64,000 bases of DNA from Pseudoxanthobacter soli DSM 19599 (GTDB taxonomy: Bacteria > Pseudomonadota > Alphaproteobacteria > Rhizobiales > Segnochrobactraceae): positions 1 through 64,000 of the forward strand of contig CAMDHY010000006.1 in assembly GCA_945898215.1 (NCBI GenBank), written 5' to 3'. Below, in pieces: positions 8,088 through 17,050 of the stretch; the stretch's first letter is position 1; every line of letters starts with the position of its first letter. The position numbers were made by a program, and so were the translations under genes. Under the pieces are notes generated by a model. The model worked only from the letters and a program-made list of their open reading frames with translations. It did no database searches and was not told the origin of the DNA.

Positions 8088-8735
8088 TCAGGCGGGCGGT
8101 TCGGCGGAGACGACGCCCGCCGCCAGCGCCAGCCGGACGAGGTGGGAGAGACTGGTCGCCTGGGTCTTCGTCATCAGGTTCGCCCGGTAGACCTCAACGG
8201 TGCGCGGGCTGATGCCGAGCTGTCGGGCGATCGTCTTGTTCGAGCTGCCCGCCACCAGCCCGTCGAGCACCTCGCGCTCGCGCGGCGACAAGCCGGTGAA
8301 GCGCAGGCAGGCCGATGCCTGCTCGGCGGTCGAGCGGCCGCCGCCGCCGTCCTGGCCGCGGCGCGTCTCGACGAGGGCGGTGCGCACGGCGTTGATCAGG
8401 GCGTCGTCGCGGTAGGGCTTCTCGAGGAAGTCGTGCGCCCCCGCCTTCATCGCCTCGACCGCGAGCGCGATGTCGCCGTGACCGGTGATGACGACCACCG
8501 GCACCGTCGCACCGCGCTCCCGCAGCGCCTGCAGAAGCTCGATGCCGGTCATGCCGGGCATGCGCACGTCGGTGACGATGCAGCCCCGCACCGCGGCCGA
8601 ATCCACGTGGGCGAGGAATTCGTCGGCCGACGGATGGCCGGTCGCCGTGATCCCCTCCGTCTCCAGCAGGAACAGCAGCGAATCGCGCGCGGCATCGTCG
8701 TCGTCGATGACGTGGACCGTGGCGTCAGGACCCAT
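8088..8735 (-). CDS. fixJ: Oxygen-response regulator FixJ
   Basis: A 215-residue two-component regulator: receiver domain (about residues 5-120, acidic D11-D14, phosphoacceptor D56, K in EKPY) and a LuxR-type DNA-binding domain (about 148-200, LSPREREVL and [15 protein letters not shown]). It matches FixJ over its full length. Its start overlaps the fixL stop by 11 bases, so the pair is translationally coupled. Phosphorylated FixJ typically activates fixK, which lies just beyond fixL in divergent orientation. Confidence 0.96.
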   Translation of the reverse strand: MGPDATVHVIDDDDAARDSLLFLLETEGITATGHPSADEFLAHVDSAAVRGCIVTDVRMPGMTGIELLQALRERGATVPVVVITGHGDIALAVEAMKAGAHDFLEKPYRDDALINAVRTALVETRRGQDGGGGRSTAEQASACLRFTGLSPREREVLDGLVAGSSNKTIARQLGISPRTVEVYRANLMTKTQATSLSHLVRLALAAGVVSAEPPA

Positions 8736-10296
8736 CGTCGCGCATCTCCTGTGCCGCTTTGAGGGTGAATCCGAACCGTGTGCCGCCGCTCGCGCCGGGC
8801 TCCGCCCAGATCGAGCCGCCGTGCGCCTCGACGATGGTACGCGAAATCGACAGGCCGATGCCCAGTCCCTGTGCCTTCGTCGTCGCGAAGGGCTGGAACA
8901 GCCGTTCGGCGATCTCCGGGGCGAGGCCGGACCCGGTGTCCGTCACCGTCACCGCCACCAGGCCGTCGTCGCCGGGTGCCGTGGCGATCGTCAGGTCGCG
9001 CCGTGGCGATCCCTCCATCGCCTCGACGGCGTTGCGCACCAGGTTGAGCAGCACCTGCTGCACCTGCACCTTGTCGGCGACCACCCACTCGTAGGCCGGA
9101 TCGAGGTCGAAGCGGACCCGCACGCCGTGTTCCTTGGCGCCGACGAGGGCGAGCGCGCTCGCCTCCTCGATCAGCTTCGGCAGGTGCTCGACACGCTGTT
9201 CCGTCTCGCCGCGCTCGACGAAGCCGCGCAGGCGGCGGATGATCTCGCCGGCGCGCAACGCCTGGGCGGCGGCCTTGTCGACGGCGCCGCGCAGGCGCTC
9301 CGCCTGCGGGCTGTCGTCGCCCTCCAGCAGCCGCCGCGAGCCCTTCAGGTAGTTGGCGATCGCCGACAAGGGCTGGTTGAGCTCGTGGGCGAGCGTCGAG
9401 GCCATTTCGCCGAGCGCCGTCAGCCGCGAGACGTGGACGAGCTCCGCCTGCAACTCCTGCAGCCTCGCCTCGGTGCGCTGGCGTTCCGTCAGGTCGCGCA
9501 CGAAGCCGGTGAAGAAGCGGCGGTCGCGCGAGCGCATCTCGCCGACGGCGAGTTCCATCGGGAACGTCGAGCCGTCGCGCCGTGCACCGACGACGACCCG
9601 GCCGATGCCGATGATTCGTCGCTCGCCGGTGTCGAGATAGTGGCCGACATAGCCGTCGTGGGCGGCGCGATGCGGCTCCGGCATCAGCACGGAGACGTTG
9701 CGGCCGATGGCGTCCCTGGCCTTCCAGTCGAACAGCCGCTCCGCCGCGACCGAGAACTCCTGCATGACGCCGTGCTCGTCGATGACGATCATCGCGTCCG
9801 GCACCGTCTCGAGGATCGACCGCAGATGCGCCTCGCGGTCCTGCAGTGCGGTCGTGCGCGCCTCCGCATCGGCGCGCGAGCGGTTCAGCCACTCGCCGCC
9901 GATGGCGAGGCCGCTGCCGATCGCCGCGAAGGCGATCGCCTCCAGCAGGTCCGGCGTCGAGGCCGGCATCGCCGACATCGCCAGCCCCGCGGCGAGGCTC
10001 AGCGCCGTCGCCAACGCCCCCGGCCAGAGCCCGCCGTAGCCGGCGGCGATCAGGACGGCCGGGACGAAGAACAGGAAAGGGGAGCGGCCTTCGAGGACCG
10101 GCTCGAGCACGAGGCGGAAGGCCGCCGTGGCGGCGACGATGGCGACCGCGCCGCCGAGCTTCGTCGCGGCCGAATCAAGGCCGGCGCGCAGCGGCCATGC
10201 CGCGCCGACGCCGGTGCGCTGGCGGGCGGGCGGCTCGCGTTGGGGTTGTAAGCCCCATCCGCCGGATGGAGCATCGCCGTGGGGGCCGTCCGCCAT
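8725..10296 (-). CDS. fixL: Heme-PAS oxygen sensor histidine kinase FixL
   Basis: A 523-residue sensor. It has hydrophobic segments near residues 47-135 (membrane anchor), a PAS domain (about 155-275), then HisKA and HATPase domains. The heme-pocket text is clear: H213 in the AAHDGY motif corresponds to the proximal heme histidine of FixL, and R233 ends the IIGIGR motif that contacts bound oxygen. The phosphorylation box is TLAHELNQP with H304; N and G boxes follow ([24 protein letters not shown]). The ATG at 10296 is preferred over far-upstream in-frame starts, which would run into fixK. Confidence 0.95.
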   Translation of the reverse strand: MADGPHGDAPSGGWGLQPQREPPARQRTGVGAAWPLRAGLDSAATKLGGAVAIVAATAAFRLVLEPVLEGRSPFLFFVPAVLIAAGYGGLWPGALATALSLAAGLAMSAMPASTPDLLEAIAFAAIGSGLAIGGEWLNRSRADAEARTTALQDREAHLRSILETVPDAMIVIDEHGVMQEFSVAAERLFDWKARDAIGRNVSVLMPEPHRAAHDGYVGHYLDTGERRIIGIGRVVVGARRDGSTFPMELAVGEMRSRDRRFFTGFVRDLTERQRTEARLQELQAELVHVSRLTALGEMASTLAHELNQPLSAIANYLKGSRRLLEGDDSPQAERLRGAVDKAAAQALRAGEIIRRLRGFVERGETEQRVEHLPKLIEEASALALVGAKEHGVRVRFDLDPAYEWVVADKVQVQQVLLNLVRNAVEAMEGSPRRDLTIATAPGDDGLVAVTVTDTGSGLAPEIAERLFQPFATTKAQGLGIGLSISRTIVEAHGGSIWAEPGASGGTRFGFTLKAAQEMRDDGS

Positions 10297-10381
10297 CTTC
10301 ACGGGAGCACCACTAGCCTGTTGGTCCGGCGGGCACCATGCGACGCGGCGGCCGGCCCGCCGCCGGACGCCTCCGGTAGAA

Positions 10382-10398
10382 CCCTTAAGGGATATCCC
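10382..10398. promoter_or_regulatory. Overlapping palindromes in the fixL-fixK intergenic region, possible FixJ site
   Basis: Two 10-bp perfect palindromes overlap by three bases, CCCTTAAGGG (10382-10391) and GGGATATCCC (10389-10398). They lie 79-95 bases upstream of the fixK start in an otherwise GC-rich divergent spacer. FixJ sites are poorly conserved, but the TTAAG...TCCC arrangement and position make this the best candidate operator here. Assignment is inference. Confidence 0.4.
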
Positions 10399-10476
10399 GT
10401 TCGGGGAGCCAACGGAATTTCGCCGGCCGCCGGCAACCCGTAGGTCGGATGCACGGACCTCTCGAGGAGACGAGCC

Positions 10477-11160
10477 ATGCACGGACTGAGCGTCTCGACC
10501 CCGCCGACCGACCTCCGCCCCCTCACGCGGAGCGCGGCGTCGCAACCGCTCGTCCACCTCGCCGACGGCCTCGACCTGCCGGGCGTCGCCATGCCGTTCC
10601 TGCGCAACGAGGAAATCTACGGCCAGGACGAGCCGGCCGAGTTCGTCTACCGCGTCCTTTCCGGCACCGTGCGCACCTGCCGCCAGCTCGCCGACGGCCG
10701 CCGCCAGGTCGAGGCCTTCCATCTGCCCGGCGACGTCTTCGGGCTCGAGTGCGGCGCCGTCCACTACGCCTCGGCCGAAGCCGTCGGCGACTGCGAGGTC
10801 GCGCTTGTGCGGCGCGCGGCGGTCGAGAGCGCGGCCCACCGCGACGGCACCGCCGCCCGTGCCCTCTGGCTGCTGGCGACCGGCGATCTCGAGCGCGTCC
10901 GCCGCCTGACCCTGACGCTCGCCCGCAAGGGTGCCACCGAGCGGGTCGCGAGCTTCCTCCTCGCCATGGCGGCCCGCAGCGAAGGCGACGTCGTCGATCT
11001 GTCGATGTCGCGCAACGACCTCGCCGACCACCGCGGCCTCACCATCGAGACGGTGTCGCGCACCTTCACCCAGCTCGAGCGGTGCCGGATGATCGCGCTG
11101 CCGTCGCCGCGGCGTGTCGTGCTGCGCGACCGCCGCGCGCTTGCGGCGCTGGACGGCTGA
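10477..11160 (+). CDS. fixK: CRP/FNR-family transcription regulator FixK
   Basis: A 227-residue CRP/FNR-superfamily regulator: N-terminal cyclic-nucleotide-binding-like barrel (about 30-140) and a C-terminal helix-turn-helix ([21 protein letters not shown], about 175-196) nearly identical to FixK/FnrL recognition helices. It lacks the N-terminal cysteine cluster that holds the FNR iron-sulfur center, so its activity is probably set by FixJ-driven expression. AGGAG lies upstream of the ATG. The likely targets are FixK boxes such as the one at 8065 and, presumably, ccoN outside the window. Confidence 0.92.
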   Translation: MHGLSVSTPPTDLRPLTRSAASQPLVHLADGLDLPGVAMPFLRNEEIYGQDEPAEFVYRVLSGTVRTCRQLADGRRQVEAFHLPGDVFGLECGAVHYASAEAVGDCEVALVRRAAVESAAHRDGTAARALWLLATGDLERVRRLTLTLARKGATERVASFLLAMAARSEGDVVDLSMSRNDLADHRGLTIETVSRTFTQLERCRMIALPSPRRVVLRDRRALAALDG

Positions 11161-11236
11161 GCGTCTTCGGACCGCCGCGCGGATCGGCTATCCTCGCCCC
11201 GCGTGCGCCGAGCCGGCGCGCGGCCGAGGCATCGCC

Positions 11237-13918
11237 CTGAGCATCCGCAACTTCGACGCCCTGTTCGCCCCGAAGGCGATCGCCCTCATCGGCGCCGGCA
11301 ACGAGCCGCGCAGCCCCGGCCGCGTGCTCGCCGACAACCTCTATGCGGGCGGCTTCGCCGGTCCGATCCTCACCGTCAGCGCCGGCGGTGGCGCCATCCG
11401 CTCGACGCTCTCCTACCGGTCGGTGGCCGAGCTGCCGGTGGCGCCGGATCTCGCCGTCATCGCCCTGCCGCCGGACGCCGTGCCGGGGGCCATCGCCGAA
11501 CTCGGCGCCCGCGGCTGCCGGGCGGCGATCGTCGTTTCCGACGGCGCCGGCCCCGGTGCCGGTGCGGGTTCCGGCGGCGAGGCAGCCGAGGCCGCCATGC
11601 TCGCTGCGGCGCGGCCCTTCCTGATGCGCCTCGTCGGGCCGAACAGCCTCGGCGTCGTCTCGCCCGCGATCGGCCTCGATGCCAGCCTCGCGCCGGCGAC
11701 GCCCGCGGCCGGCGACATCGCCTTCCTCACCCAGTCCGGCGCCGTGATGACCTCCGTCCTCGACCGGGCGGCGGCGCACGCCATCGGCTTCTCGCACGTC
11801 GTCTCGCTCGGCGGCATGGCCGACGTCGACTTCGGCGACATGCTCGATTTCCTCGCCGGCGACCGGCGCACCCGCGCCGTGCTGATCTATGTCGAGGCGA
11901 TCACCGACGCCCGCAAGTTCATGTCGGCAGCGCGCACCGCCGGGCGGCTGAAGCCGGTCGTCGTCGTCAAGGCCGGCCGCAGCGCCGGCGGGGCGCGCGC
12001 GGCGCGCTCCCACACCGGGACGCTCGCCGGCACCGACGCCGTCTACGAGGCCGCCTTCCGGCGCGCCGGCCTGCTGCGCGTCGGCGATCTGCGTGAGCTC
12101 TTCGAGGCGGCGGCGACGCTCGCCGGCGGCCTTTCGGTGGCGGGCGACCGGCTCCTCATCCTCACCAACGGCGGTGGCGTCGGCGTGCTCGCCTCCGACG
12201 CGCTGGAGGCCCAGGGCGGCCGTCTCGCCGAGCCCTCGCCGGACACCGCCGCCGCCCTCGCCGCCGCCGTGCCGGGGGCCGCCGGCAACCCGCTCAATCT
12301 CGGCGCCGCCGCCGGCGCGGCGCGCTACGAGGCGGCGGTGGCCGCGGCGCTCGCCTCGCCGGACGCCGACGCCGTGCTGGTGCTCAACGCGCCCACCGCG
12401 CTCGCCGACGGCGTCGCGGCGGCGGACGGCGTCGTCGCCGCCCGCGCCAGCTTCCCGCGCCGGCCGCTGCTCGCCTGCTGGCTTGGCGAGGCGACGGCGC
12501 GCGCCGGGCGCGCGCGTCTCGAGGCGGCGCGGGTGCCGACCTACGGCACGCCCGATGCCGCCGTCCGCGCCTTCCTCCACCTCGTCGCCCACCGCCGCAA
12601 CCGCGCCCTGCTGATGCAGGTCCCCGAGGCCGCCGCACGGGCGAGCGCCGAAGCCATCGAGGCCGCGCGCGCCACCGTCGAGGCCGCCGTCGCCGCCGGC
12701 CGCTCCGTCCTGACCGACGCCGAGGCGATGGCCCTGCTCGCCGGCTTCGGCATCCCGACGGTGGCGACCAGGCTCGTCGTGCCCGATCCGGCGGCCGCCG
12801 CCGCCGAGGCCGCACGCGTCGGATTTCCGGCCGTCCTGAAGATCCTGTCGGCCGACATCGCCCACAAGTCGGAGGTCGGCGGCGTCCGGCTCGCCCTGAT
12901 GGACGAGGCCGCCGTCGCCGCTGCCGCCGCGACGATGCTCGCGACCGTCGCCGTCCGCGCCCCCGCCGCCCGCGTCGACGGCTTCGTCGTGCAGGCGATG
13001 GCGAACCGCCCGCGCGCCCACGAACTCGTCTGCGGCCTCGCCGAGGACGCGACCTTCGGTCCGGTGATCCTGTTCGGCGCCGGCGGCACGGCGGTGGAGG
13101 TGCTGGACGACCACACCATCGGCTTGCCGCCGCTCGACCCGACGCTCGCCCGCGACATGATCTCCCGCACCCGCGTCGCCCGCCTGCTCGCCGGCTACCG
13201 CGACCGTCCGTCGGCCGACCTCGAGGCGGTCGCCGCCGTGCTGGTGGCGCTGTCGGAGATCGCGGTGGCACTGCCGAACGTCGTCGAGCTCGACATCAAC
13301 CCGCTCATCGCCGACGCCGACGGCGTGCTGGCGCTCGACGCCCGCATCGTCGTCGCGCCCGTCGCGGTCGGTCGGCGCCTCGCCATCCGCCCCTATCCGC
13401 GCGCGCTCGAACGGCGGGTCGTCATCGGCGGCGGTGAGAGCTTCGAGGTGCGGCCGATCCGGCCGGAGGACGCCCCGGCGCTCGCCGAGATGGTGAGGCT
13501 TTCGACGCCGGAAGACCTCCGGCTGCGCTTCTTCGCGCCGGTGATGGAGCTCTCGGCCGAGCGCACCGCCCGCCTCACCCAGATCGACTACGACCGCGAA
13601 ATGGCGCTGGTGGCGGTCGATGCGAGCGCCGCCATCGTCGGCGTCGTCCGCCTCATCGCCGACCCGGAGAACGACACCGCGGAGTTCGCGGTGATGGTGC
13701 GCTCCGACATGAAGGGGCGCGGCCTCGGCTCGCTCTTGATGGAGGCGATCCTCGACTATGCCCGCGCCCGCGGCACCGCCCGCGTCGTCGGCACGGTGCT
13801 GCGGGAGAACACCTCGATGCTGCGGCTCTGCACCGACCTCGGCTTCACCATGCGCGCCGATCCGGAGGATGCGGGCGTGATGATTGTCGAGCATGCGCTG
13901 CAGCGCGGCGGCGCCTAA
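11237..13918 (+). CDS. ADP-forming acyl-CoA ligase / GNAT acetyltransferase fusion (Pat-like)
   Basis: A ~893-residue protein of the bifunctional acetate-CoA ligase (ADP-forming)/N-acetyltransferase family. Order: CoA-binding Rossmann domain (SIRNFDALFAPKAIALIGAG), succinyl-CoA ligase-like domains, ATP-grasp domain (about 500-720; GFPAVLKILSADIAHKSEVGGV) and a C-terminal GNAT domain (about 735-890; MKGRGLGSLLMEAIL). Homologues of this kind acetylate lysines of metabolic enzymes. Homologues start MSIRN-, and the codon just before SIRN is CTG at 11237, with GAGG seven bases upstream; no ATG/GTG/TTG fits nearby. The first conventional in-frame start, a GTG at 11114, would overlap fixK by 47 bases. 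Confidence 0.85.
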   Translation: MSIRNFDALFAPKAIALIGAGNEPRSPGRVLADNLYAGGFAGPILTVSAGGGAIRSTLSYRSVAELPVAPDLAVIALPPDAVPGAIAELGARGCRAAIVVSDGAGPGAGAGSGGEAAEAAMLAAARPFLMRLVGPNSLGVVSPAIGLDASLAPATPAAGDIAFLTQSGAVMTSVLDRAAAHAIGFSHVVSLGGMADVDFGDMLDFLAGDRRTRAVLIYVEAITDARKFMSAARTAGRLKPVVVVKAGRSAGGARAARSHTGTLAGTDAVYEAAFRRAGLLRVGDLRELFEAAATLAGGLSVAGDRLLILTNGGGVGVLASDALEAQGGRLAEPSPDTAAALAAAVPGAAGNPLNLGAAAGAARYEAAVAAALASPDADAVLVLNAPTALADGVAAADGVVAARASFPRRPLLACWLGEATARAGRARLEAARVPTYGTPDAAVRAFLHLVAHRRNRALLMQVPEAAARASAEAIEAARATVEAAVAAGRSVLTDAEAMALLAGFGIPTVATRLVVPDPAAAAAEAARVGFPAVLKILSADIAHKSEVGGVRLALMDEAAVAAAAATMLATVAVRAPAARVDGFVVQAMANRPRAHELVCGLAEDATFGPVILFGAGGTAVEVLDDHTIGLPPLDPTLARDMISRTRVARLLAGYRDRPSADLEAVAAVLVALSEIAVALPNVVELDINPLIADADGVLALDARIVVAPVAVGRRLAIRPYPRALERRVVIGGGESFEVRPIRPEDAPALAEMVRLSTPEDLRLRFFAPVMELSAERTARLTQIDYDREMALVAVDASAAIVGVVRLIADPENDTAEFAVMVRSDMKGRGLGSLLMEAILDYARARGTARVVGTVLRENTSMLRLCTDLGFTMRADPEDAGVMIVEHALQRGGA

Positions 13919-13924
13919 CGGCGC

Positions 13925-14905
13925 TCAGACCGCCGGTGCGAAGGCGTACTCCGTCACCTGCCGCCAGGTCTCGCCGGGGCGCAGCACCGGGGAGGGGAAG
14001 TGCGGCTTGTTCGGGCCGTCCGGGAACGTCTGCGGTTCGAGGCAGAGGCCGGCGTGCGGGAAGAACGGCACGCCGAGGCCGCCGCCGTCGTAGACCTGCA
14101 GGCCCGGCGCCGTCGTCCGGCAGGTGAGCACGAGCCCGCCGGCGGTGACGGTAGCCGCCGGATGCAGACCGTCGTCCGCGGGCTCGACGTCGAGCACGTA
14201 GTTGTGATCGAGGCGCGGCCCCTCGGCGAGGCGGCGCGGCTGCCGGAAATCGAAGGGGGTGCCCGCGACCGGGGCGATCTCGCCGGTCGGAATGAGGTCG
14301 GCATCGACCGGCGTGAGGTGCCCCGCGTGCACGGCGAGCTGGTGCTCGAGCACGGCGCGGCCGGGCGCCAGCGTGAAGTAGGAGTGGTGGGCGAGACTGA
14401 CGATCGTCGGCGCGTCGGTTGTCGCCGTCATCGTCACCCGGAGCGTCGCGGGCACCACGAGCGCGTAGGTCACGCGCGCCGTCAGGGTGCCGGGATAGCC
14501 CTCCTCGCCGTCCGGGGAGACGATCTCGAAGGTCGCCGACGCGGCGTCGGACGACACCAGCCGCCACGGCCGGTGCGAGAAGCCGTGCAGCCCGCCGTGC
14601 AGGTGCGCCCGGCCGCGCTCGTTGAGGCCGAGCTGGTAGATCCGGCCGTCGAGGGTGAAGCGCCCGCCGCCGATGCGGTTGGCGTGGCGGCCGGCGGTGG
14701 TGCCGACATAGCCGGGATTGTGCAGGTAGGCGGCTAGCTCCGGGTAGCCCAGCACCACCGGCCGCGGCCCCTCCGGCGCCGGCACCGTCAGCGACCGCAC
14801 CGAGGCGCCGAAGCCGATCACCGCCGCCTGCGTGCCGTCCGGCGCCGCCAGCGCGACTTCGGCGATGTCGACGCCGTCGATGTGCCCGATGATGGAGACG
14901 GTCAT
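13925..14905 (-). CDS. Aldose 1-epimerase (GalM family)
   Basis: A 326-residue galactose-mutarotase-family protein that interconverts alpha and beta anomers of aldoses. Family motifs: GRHANRIGGGRFTLDG and HLHGG near residues 70-105, the catalytic-histidine region LAHHSYFTL, DHNYVLD, and the C-terminal LCLEPQTFPDGPNKPHFPSPVLRPGE carrying the glutamate base. The ATG at 14905 starts the conserved fold; an upstream in-frame start would add 39 arginine-rich residues and is rejected. It is convergent with the ligase/GNAT gene, seven bases apart. Confidence 0.9.
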   Translation of the reverse strand: MTVSIIGHIDGVDIAEVALAAPDGTQAAVIGFGASVRSLTVPAPEGPRPVVLGYPELAAYLHNPGYVGTTAGRHANRIGGGRFTLDGRIYQLGLNERGRAHLHGGLHGFSHRPWRLVSSDAASATFEIVSPDGEEGYPGTLTARVTYALVVPATLRVTMTATTDAPTIVSLAHHSYFTLAPGRAVLEHQLAVHAGHLTPVDADLIPTGEIAPVAGTPFDFRQPRRLAEGPRLDHNYVLDVEPADDGLHPAATVTAGGLVLTCRTTAPGLQVYDGGGLGVPFFPHAGLCLEPQTFPDGPNKPHFPSPVLRPGETWRQVTEYAFAPAV

Positions 14906-15062
14906 GCGGAGGGTCCCGTGGCGGCCGGACGATGGCCGCCGTCCCGCCGGATCGTCTCGGACGGCGCAGCCGGCGCGCAGCCTAGAGCGGCGCCGGCCGG
15001 CCCGCCAACGGGATTTTGCCAACCGGTGAAGCCGGTTCGGCTAACATTGCGGGAACGCCGCG

Positions 15063-15590
15063 ATGGACGGCCGGCGGGATGGGAGCCAGGCCATGATGCG
15101 GGCAGGCAGAGCGCCGGATGAGGCCAACCCTCGCATCCGCCGGGCGGAGCCGGGCGATCTTGCCGTCATCGAGGGCATCGTCTCGGCGGCGTTCACCCCC
15201 TACATCCCGCGGCTCGGCCGGCCGCCGGGGGTGATGAAGAACGACTACGCCGCCTTCATCGCCGCCGGCGCGGCGTTCGTCCGGACGGGCGAGCCGTTGG
15301 GGGAAGGCGAGGGGCCCATCGAGGGCGTCATCGTCCTCGTCGACGAGGAGGACGTCCTCTATGTCGACACCCTCGGCGTCGATCCGGCGGCCCACGGTCG
15401 CGGCCACGGCCGCGCGCTGCTCGACTTCGCAGCCCTGGAGGCCCGCCGCCGCGGCTTCCCGGCGCTCCGGCTCTGCACCAACCTGGTGATGCACGAGAAC
15501 CTGACGTTCTACGCCCACCTCGGCTGGCGGGAGACCCACCGCGGCGTCCAGGCCGGCTTCGAGCGGGTCTTTTACCGCAAGGAGGTGTGA
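15063..15590 (+). CDS. GNAT-family N-acetyltransferase
   Basis: A 175-residue acetyltransferase. The GNAT fold is evident: start IRRAEPGDLAVIEGIV, substrate region, then VLYVDTLGVDPAAHGRGHGRALLDFA containing the R/Q-x-x-G-x-G/A acetyl-CoA pyrophosphate loop, and a C-terminal MHENLTFYAHLGWRE segment. The substrate cannot be read from the sequence. An alternative ATG at 15093 has GGAG seven bases upstream and may be the true start. A strong hairpin follows the gene. Confidence 0.85.
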   Translation: MDGRRDGSQAMMRAGRAPDEANPRIRRAEPGDLAVIEGIVSAAFTPYIPRLGRPPGVMKNDYAAFIAAGAAFVRTGEPLGEGEGPIEGVIVLVDEEDVLYVDTLGVDPAAHGRGHGRALLDFAALEARRRGFPALRLCTNLVMHENLTFYAHLGWRETHRGVQAGFERVFYRKEV

Positions 15591-15612
15591 GCCTGCCCGG
15601 GGACGAAACGCA

Positions 15613-15646
15613 GAAGGGGCGTCCCGATGGCTCGGGACGCCCCTTC
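15613..15646. terminator. Bidirectional terminator hairpin
   Basis: A perfect 15-bp stem (GAAGGGGCGTCCCGA and its complement) with a TGGC loop, in the 88-base gap between the GNAT gene and the convergent M16 peptidase gene. It has no long T-tract, but its strength and placement between two converging genes make transcription termination for both the likely role. Confidence 0.85.
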
Positions 15647-15678
15647 GCTTCCCGGACTGGCCGCAGCGGAAAGCCCCG

Positions 15679-17022
15679 TCACGACGCCTTCGGGCCGACC
15701 GTCACCACCGTCAGGTCGCCGGCGTCGAGCAGGCGCTTCGCCACCCGGCGCAGGTCCTCGAGCGTCACCGCCTCGATCAGGGCGTTGCGCTCGTCGATGT
15801 AGCCGGCGTCGAGGCCGTCGAGCTGCAGCCCGACGAGCTGTGAGGCGATCTTGGCCGAACTATCGAAGCGCAGCGGGAACGAGCCGGTGAGGAAGCGCTT
15901 GGCGTCGGCGAGTTCCTGCTCGCTCGGGCCGGTGGTGGCCATCCGGCGCACTTCGGTCTCGATCAGCCCGACCACCTCGGCCGTCTTGTCGGCGCTGGTC
16001 GAGGTGCCGCCGGCGAACACGCCCGCCTGATCATAGGGCAAGAGGTAGGTGTAGATCGAATAGGCGAGCCCGCGCTTCTCGCGCACCTCCTCGAACAGCC
16101 AGGAGGTGAACGTGCCGCCGCCGAGGATGTGGTTCATCACGAAGGCGGGGATGAAGTCCGGATCGCTGCGCAGCAGCCCCGGGCCGCCGAAGCGGATCAC
16201 CGTCTGCGGGCTCTCGAAGGTGTCTTCCGCGCGCGCCCCCGACTTCGGTGCGGTCGGCGGCACCGGCGTCAGATGCGCGGTCGCCGGCAGGCCGCCGAAG
16301 GTCTGGTCGAGGAGGGGCGCCAGCGTCGCGGCGTCGATCGCACCCACGACGCCGATGACGAGGTTGTCCTTGGCGAAGGCGCGGTCATGGAAGGCGGCGA
16401 GATCGTCGCGGCCGAGGGCGGTCACCGTCGCCTCGGTGCCGTTCGCCGGGCGGCCGTAGGGATGGCCAGCGAACGCCGTCGCCGCCCACAGCCGGCCGGC
16501 GATCGAATCCGGGTCGCGCTCGCTGCGGCGCAGCTGCGAGATCGCCTGGGTCCGCATCCGCGCGATCGGCTCGGCGTCGAAGCGCGGGCTGGTCAGGGCC
16601 AGGCGGACAAGGTCGAAGGCGGCGTCGCGGTTCTCTGACAGCGTCGTCATCTCGCCGTGGAAGGCGTCCCGTCCGGCGTCGAACGACAGGCGGACGTTGA
16701 GATCGGCGAGGCGGGCCTGGAAGGCGGCCGAATCGAGGTCGCCGGCGCCCTCGTCGAGCATCGTCGACAACAGATCGGCGACGCCCTCCTTGCTTTCCGG
16801 GTCCTGCACGGAGCCGGCGCCGTCGAAGGCGAAGTCCATGGCGATCAGCGGCACGGTGTCGTCGGAGACGAGCCAGGCCTCGATGCCGCCGGGGCTCACC
16901 ACCTTTTCGATGGTCATGGCGGCGGCCGGGCCGGTCCACAGCAGGGCTGCGGCGACGACGGGCAGCGCCGCGCGCGTCGCCGGACGGGCGAGGCGGGAGA
17001 CGAGTTCCACGATGTTGGACAT
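15679..17022 (-). CDS. M16-family peptidase-like protein, non-catalytic partner
   Basis: A 447-residue exported M16 (pitrilysin/processing-protease fold) protein with a signal peptide (ALPVVAAALLWTGPAAA). The zinc motif HxxEH is absent: the corresponding helix reads LLSTMLDEGAGDLDS. It is therefore the catalytically dead half of a two-gene M16 pair, like the alpha subunit of processing peptidases. It retains the C-terminal substrate-binding repeats (RFGGPGL, ILGGGTFTSWLFEEVREKRGLAYS). The active partner lies 28 bases upstream on the same strand. Confidence 0.9.
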   Translation of the reverse strand: MSNIVELVSRLARPATRAALPVVAAALLWTGPAAAMTIEKVVSPGGIEAWLVSDDTVPLIAMDFAFDGAGSVQDPESKEGVADLLSTMLDEGAGDLDSAAFQARLADLNVRLSFDAGRDAFHGEMTTLSENRDAAFDLVRLALTSPRFDAEPIARMRTQAISQLRRSERDPDSIAGRLWAATAFAGHPYGRPANGTEATVTALGRDDLAAFHDRAFAKDNLVIGVVGAIDAATLAPLLDQTFGGLPATAHLTPVPPTAPKSGARAEDTFESPQTVIRFGGPGLLRSDPDFIPAFVMNHILGGGTFTSWLFEEVREKRGLAYSIYTYLLPYDQAGVFAGGTSTSADKTAEVVGLIETEVRRMATTGPSEQELADAKRFLTGSFPLRFDSSAKIASQLVGLQLDGLDAGYIDERNALIEAVTLEDLRRVAKRLLDAGDLTVVTVGPKAS

Positions 17023-17050
17023 GGGGTTCAATCCGATGCGCGCGGCGGGA

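Noticed and set aside
11066-13894. A 942-codon minus-strand frame opposite the acyl-CoA ligase/GNAT gene
   Set aside because: The plus-strand protein has clear ligase, ATP-grasp and GNAT motifs; the antisense frame has none.
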